Shown here one piece after another: positions 61,749-64,000 of a stretch of DNA of 64,000 nucleotides (position 1 is its first letter; each line of letters starts with the position of its first letter). Under the pieces are notes generated by a model, which was not told the DNA's origin, searched no databases, and worked only from the letters and a program-made list of their open reading frames with translations. Both the position numbers and the translations under genes were made by a program. Source of the DNA: Dyadobacter sp. CY356 (GTDB taxonomy: Bacteria > Bacteroidota > Bacteroidia > Cytophagales > Spirosomataceae); NCBI RefSeq assembly GCF_021440195.1, contig NZ_JAJTSZ010000003.1, positions 434,001 through 498,000 of the forward strand, in the 5' to 3' direction.

Positions 61749-63383
61749 TTAAACACTTTTTGATTCAACATAAAAATTGCGGTCTACAACCAGCGTTTTT
61801 TCTCCCTTGGTTTTTAAAGTTTTCCATTCGCCGGTAGGATTAATAAATTGTTCCTTTGAATCGCCTAATTTTATTTTGACCGGCATATCAAATCCGCTCA
61901 CCACATTCGCCCAGCGATATTGTACGCTGTTGTCCTTAAATGTATACTCCAAAACAGGAATCTTAGTATCTCTCAGATACTGATCAAAAACCTTACTGAA
62001 ATCTCTGCCGGCCTGTTTCGAAATATATCCCTCAATCTGAGCAGCTTCAACAGTTTGATGGTAGAATGTTTTATTCAGCCCGCGTAAGATCTGTCTCCAT
62101 TTTTCATCATCATTGACAACCTGACGCAGCGTATGCAGAATATTTCCACCCTTGTAATACATATCTCTCGACCCGGATTCGTTCACGCCATAAGGCCCGA
62201 CGATCGGAATGTCATTGGCAATCAGGGCGCGGGTTCCGATAACGTAATCTGCACCAGCTTCTTTGCCAAAATAATATTCCGTGTAAAGGTTTTCAGAGTA
62301 ATTCGTAAAACTCTCATGAATCCACATATCGGCCGCGTCTTTGTAGGTAATGTTGTTGGCAAACCATTCATGACCGCTTTCGTGAATAATGATAAAATCC
62401 CACTTCAAACCCCAGCCCGTTTTTGAAAGATCGCGCCCCAGATAGCCCATTTGATATCCGTTACCATAAGTAACTGAACTTTGGTGTTCCATGCCCAGAT
62501 AAGGTACTTCAACCAATTTATAGCCATCTTCGTAAAAAGGATAAGGTCCAAACCAGTGTTCAAAAGCTTTCAGCATTTGATTCGCCTGTTTAAACTGGAC
62601 TTTTGCTTTTTCAAGATTCTGTGGTAAAACATAAAAACTTAGCGGCAGGTCGCCTTTTTCTCCTTTATAAGTTTCCTTCCAACTTACATAATCTGCGACA
62701 TTCATATTGACGCCATAATTATTGATCGGATTAACAACAGCCCAGTTAAATGTGTGCGTATCATCATTATTTTCAACCACACTGCGGAGTTTTCCGTTGG
62801 ATACATCCGTCAATCCTTTTGGCACCGTAATACTCACCATCATACTGTCGGGCTCATCATACATATGATCTTTACAAGGCCACCACACACTTGCCCCAAG
62901 TCCCTGGCAGGAAGTTGAAATTACTGTATTTCCCTTTCCATCAGGTACCCATTGCACGCCGCCATCCCATGGCGGACGTTTTGCCAAACGCGGTTTTCCC
63001 GAATAAAATACTTCAAGAGACTCAGATTTCCCCTTTTCCTGTTTTTTGGTCAAAGTGATAAAAAAAGCATTCCCATCTCTTTTGTAGGTTAAAGTCTGGC
63101 CATCCTGGACTACTTTTTCAATTTTCAAGGGTTCCTGCAAATCAATTTGTATAACCTGATTTGGCTTTAAAACTTTATAATTGATAAGCGTGCTGCCTGT
63201 AAGCGTGCTGTCTTTTGCATTTGGCTTTACGTTTAAATGGTAGTAGGTCAAATCCCACCATGAGCGCTCTGGCGTTATGGAGCCGCGTAAAGTATCTGCG
63301 TGGGTGAAAACAGTTTGTTTTTTTTGTGCAAAAGCAAAAAAAGGAGTTACTACCAAACAAAAAGAAAGGAGTTTTTTAAACAT
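61749..63383 (-). CDS. M1-family aminopeptidase, exported
   Basis: 544 residues with a signal peptide (to FAFAQ, residue 20). Zinc ligands H334 and H338 are in HESGH, and E357 lies 18 residues further, the exact M1 spacing. The substrate-side GMEHQSS motif at residues 298-304 takes the place of GAMEN. It lacks the long C-terminal helical domain of PepN, as usual for the shorter Bacteroidota form (similar to cold-active ColAP or LTA4 hydrolase-like enzymes). It removes N-terminal residues from peptides in the periplasm. The kelch-protein gene precedes it by 42 bases and may share a transcript. Confidence 0.93.
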   Translation of the reverse strand: MFKKLLSFCLVVTPFFAFAQKKQTVFTHADTLRGSITPERSWWDLTYYHLNVKPNAKDSTLTGSTLINYKVLKPNQVIQIDLQEPLKIEKVVQDGQTLTYKRDGNAFFITLTKKQEKGKSESLEVFYSGKPRLAKRPPWDGGVQWVPDGKGNTVISTSCQGLGASVWWPCKDHMYDEPDSMMVSITVPKGLTDVSNGKLRSVVENNDDTHTFNWAVVNPINNYGVNMNVADYVSWKETYKGEKGDLPLSFYVLPQNLEKAKVQFKQANQMLKAFEHWFGPYPFYEDGYKLVEVPYLGMEHQSSVTYGNGYQMGYLGRDLSKTGWGLKWDFIIIHESGHEWFANNITYKDAADMWIHESFTNYSENLYTEYYFGKEAGADYVIGTRALIANDIPIVGPYGVNESGSRDMYYKGGNILHTLRQVVNDDEKWRQILRGLNKTFYHQTVEAAQIEGYISKQAGRDFSKVFDQYLRDTKIPVLEYTFKDNSVQYRWANVVSGFDMPVKIKLGDSKEQFINPTGEWKTLKTKGEKTLVVDRNFYVESKSV

Positions 63384-63425
63384 TACAATGTAGGATTTAT
63401 GAAACAGGAAGTGAAATTATATGGG

Positions 63426-64000
63426 TCAATCTTCTAAAACTTCCAGCGTGTTTAAGTCCGGTCCGCCACCACGGTTGCCAGAACCAGCTGCGATGTAAAC
63501 TTTTTTATGCATGGTAACCGCCTGCGTACCATGTCTGCCCTGAAGCAGGGACGGGTACTTTTCCCACTTTTGGGTATGCGTGTTAAATGCTTCAACTTCG
63601 TTATGCGCTTCCACATGCGCATCGCTTTCTCCCCCGATAAATAGTACTTTATGCCCTAAAACTACGGTCGTATTTCCGGCACGTTTGGTCGGAATATTAT
63701 TGGATGGATCGAGTGTTTCCCATTTGCCGGTTTTGAAATCATACACATCCATTTCGGCAATGGTGGTATTGAGTACCTGATTAATTCTGGCAGTTGAAAG
63801 TCGCCCACCGGCTACGTAAAGTTTGTTATCTACAACGGCAACCTGTATATGATCCCTTTTTCTTGGCGCATCAGGCAACTGTTTCCATGTGTTCGTAGCC
63901 GGATCATATTCATCAAACCATGCAACCTGGCCGTCCCAGTGACCATCCTGAATACCACAAATCACATAGATCTTATCATTCAACACAAAAGCACCAGCGG
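63426..64000 (-). CDS. Kelch-repeat protein, 5' part outside the window
   Basis: The frame is open past base 64000, so the start is missing. About 191 residues are visible, made of three to four kelch blades: KIYVICGIQDGHWDGQVAWF, KLYVAGGRLST, KVLFIGGESDAHVEA and KVYIAAGSGNRGGGP, each with the GG pair and the following Y/W-x-x-x-x-x-W (for example YDPATNTWKQLPDAP). It forms part of a beta-propeller that is probably exported. Binding partner or enzymatic role is unknown. It lies 42 bases upstream of the M1 peptidase gene on the same strand. Confidence 0.82.
   Translation of the reverse strand, partial: AGAFVLNDKIYVICGIQDGHWDGQVAWFDEYDPATNTWKQLPDAPRKRDHIQVAVVDNKLYVAGGRLSTARINQVLNTTIAEMDVYDFKTGKWETLDPSNNIPTKRAGNTTVVLGHKVLFIGGESDAHVEAHNEVEAFNTHTQKWEKYPSLLQGRHGTQAVTMHKKVYIAAGSGNRGGGPDLNTLEVLED

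Overview
The window reads as chromosome of a member of the Bacteroidota, most likely a Cytophagales bacterium close to Dyadobacter or Spirosoma. This is inference from content: a SusC/SusD pair, TonB-dependent receptors, HxlR/AraC/Crp regulators of Bacteroidota type, GH130/GH43 enzymes, weak Shine-Dalgarno sites and several promoters of the Bacteroidota form (TTG or TTTG, about 20 bases, TAnnTTTG). No rRNA, tRNA, CRISPR array, intact insertion sequence or prophage was seen.

Layout. 1-14.5 kb: mixed small operons. They include the tail of an M28 peptidase, a protealysin-like M4 protease with an emfourin-like inhibitor gene directly behind it, a secreted PPC-domain protein, a Nei/Fpg glycosylase, a cupin protein with an anti-sigma-type N-terminus, two Crp-family regulators, an AraC regulator next to a DUF1080 protein, and a DsbA-like protein divergent from an HxlR regulator. 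14.6-18.6 kb: a broken copy of a nearby membrane-protein gene, then an AT-rich, tightly packed four-gene operon (DNA methyltransferase, ABC-type ATPase with an unassigned N-terminal domain, 68-residue protein, HNH nuclease). This is the best candidate for an undescribed defence or restriction-like system. 18.6-30.3 kb: cobalamin region with CobN (fused to a ferredoxin-like domain), an Rpn-nuclease remnant, cobyrinate a,c-diamide synthase, a CocE-type hydrolase, then a cobalamin riboswitch and terminator in front of a NicO-type Ni/Co transporter and a BtuB-like receptor. A PduO-type adenosyltransferase lies further on at 43.8 kb. 30.4-42.5 kb: a class II cAMP phosphodiesterase, DUF72 and cupin proteins, a SusD/SusC pair, and a compact mannobiose-type pathway (Na+ symporter, GH130 mannosylglucose phosphorylase, cellobiose 2-epimerase). 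42.6-64 kb: mostly housekeeping genes (ilvE, queA, tyrS, recX, nrdB, corA, a thiN-like pyrophosphokinase), glycosyltransferases, a GH43 enzyme, an M1 peptidase, and a BRO-family gene broken by two single-base losses.

How the genes may work together. The riboswitch should shut off cobalt and corrinoid uptake when B12 is plentiful, while CobN, CobB and the adenosyltransferase act in corrin-ring cobalt insertion, amidation and adenosylation. The symporter, epimerase and phosphorylase would import mannobiose, epimerise its reducing end and split it phosphorolytically. The four-gene island pairs a modifying methyltransferase with an ATPase and a nuclease, resembling the ATPase-HNH pairing of Septu with an added methylase; this is inferred from domain content alone.

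Several intergenic gaps hold distinct, structured inverted repeats (10.7, 23.4, 24.9, 31.4 and 59.1 kb), and a similar sequence sits inside a peripheral arm of the riboswitch. All calls were made by reading the sequence and translations; no database was searched.
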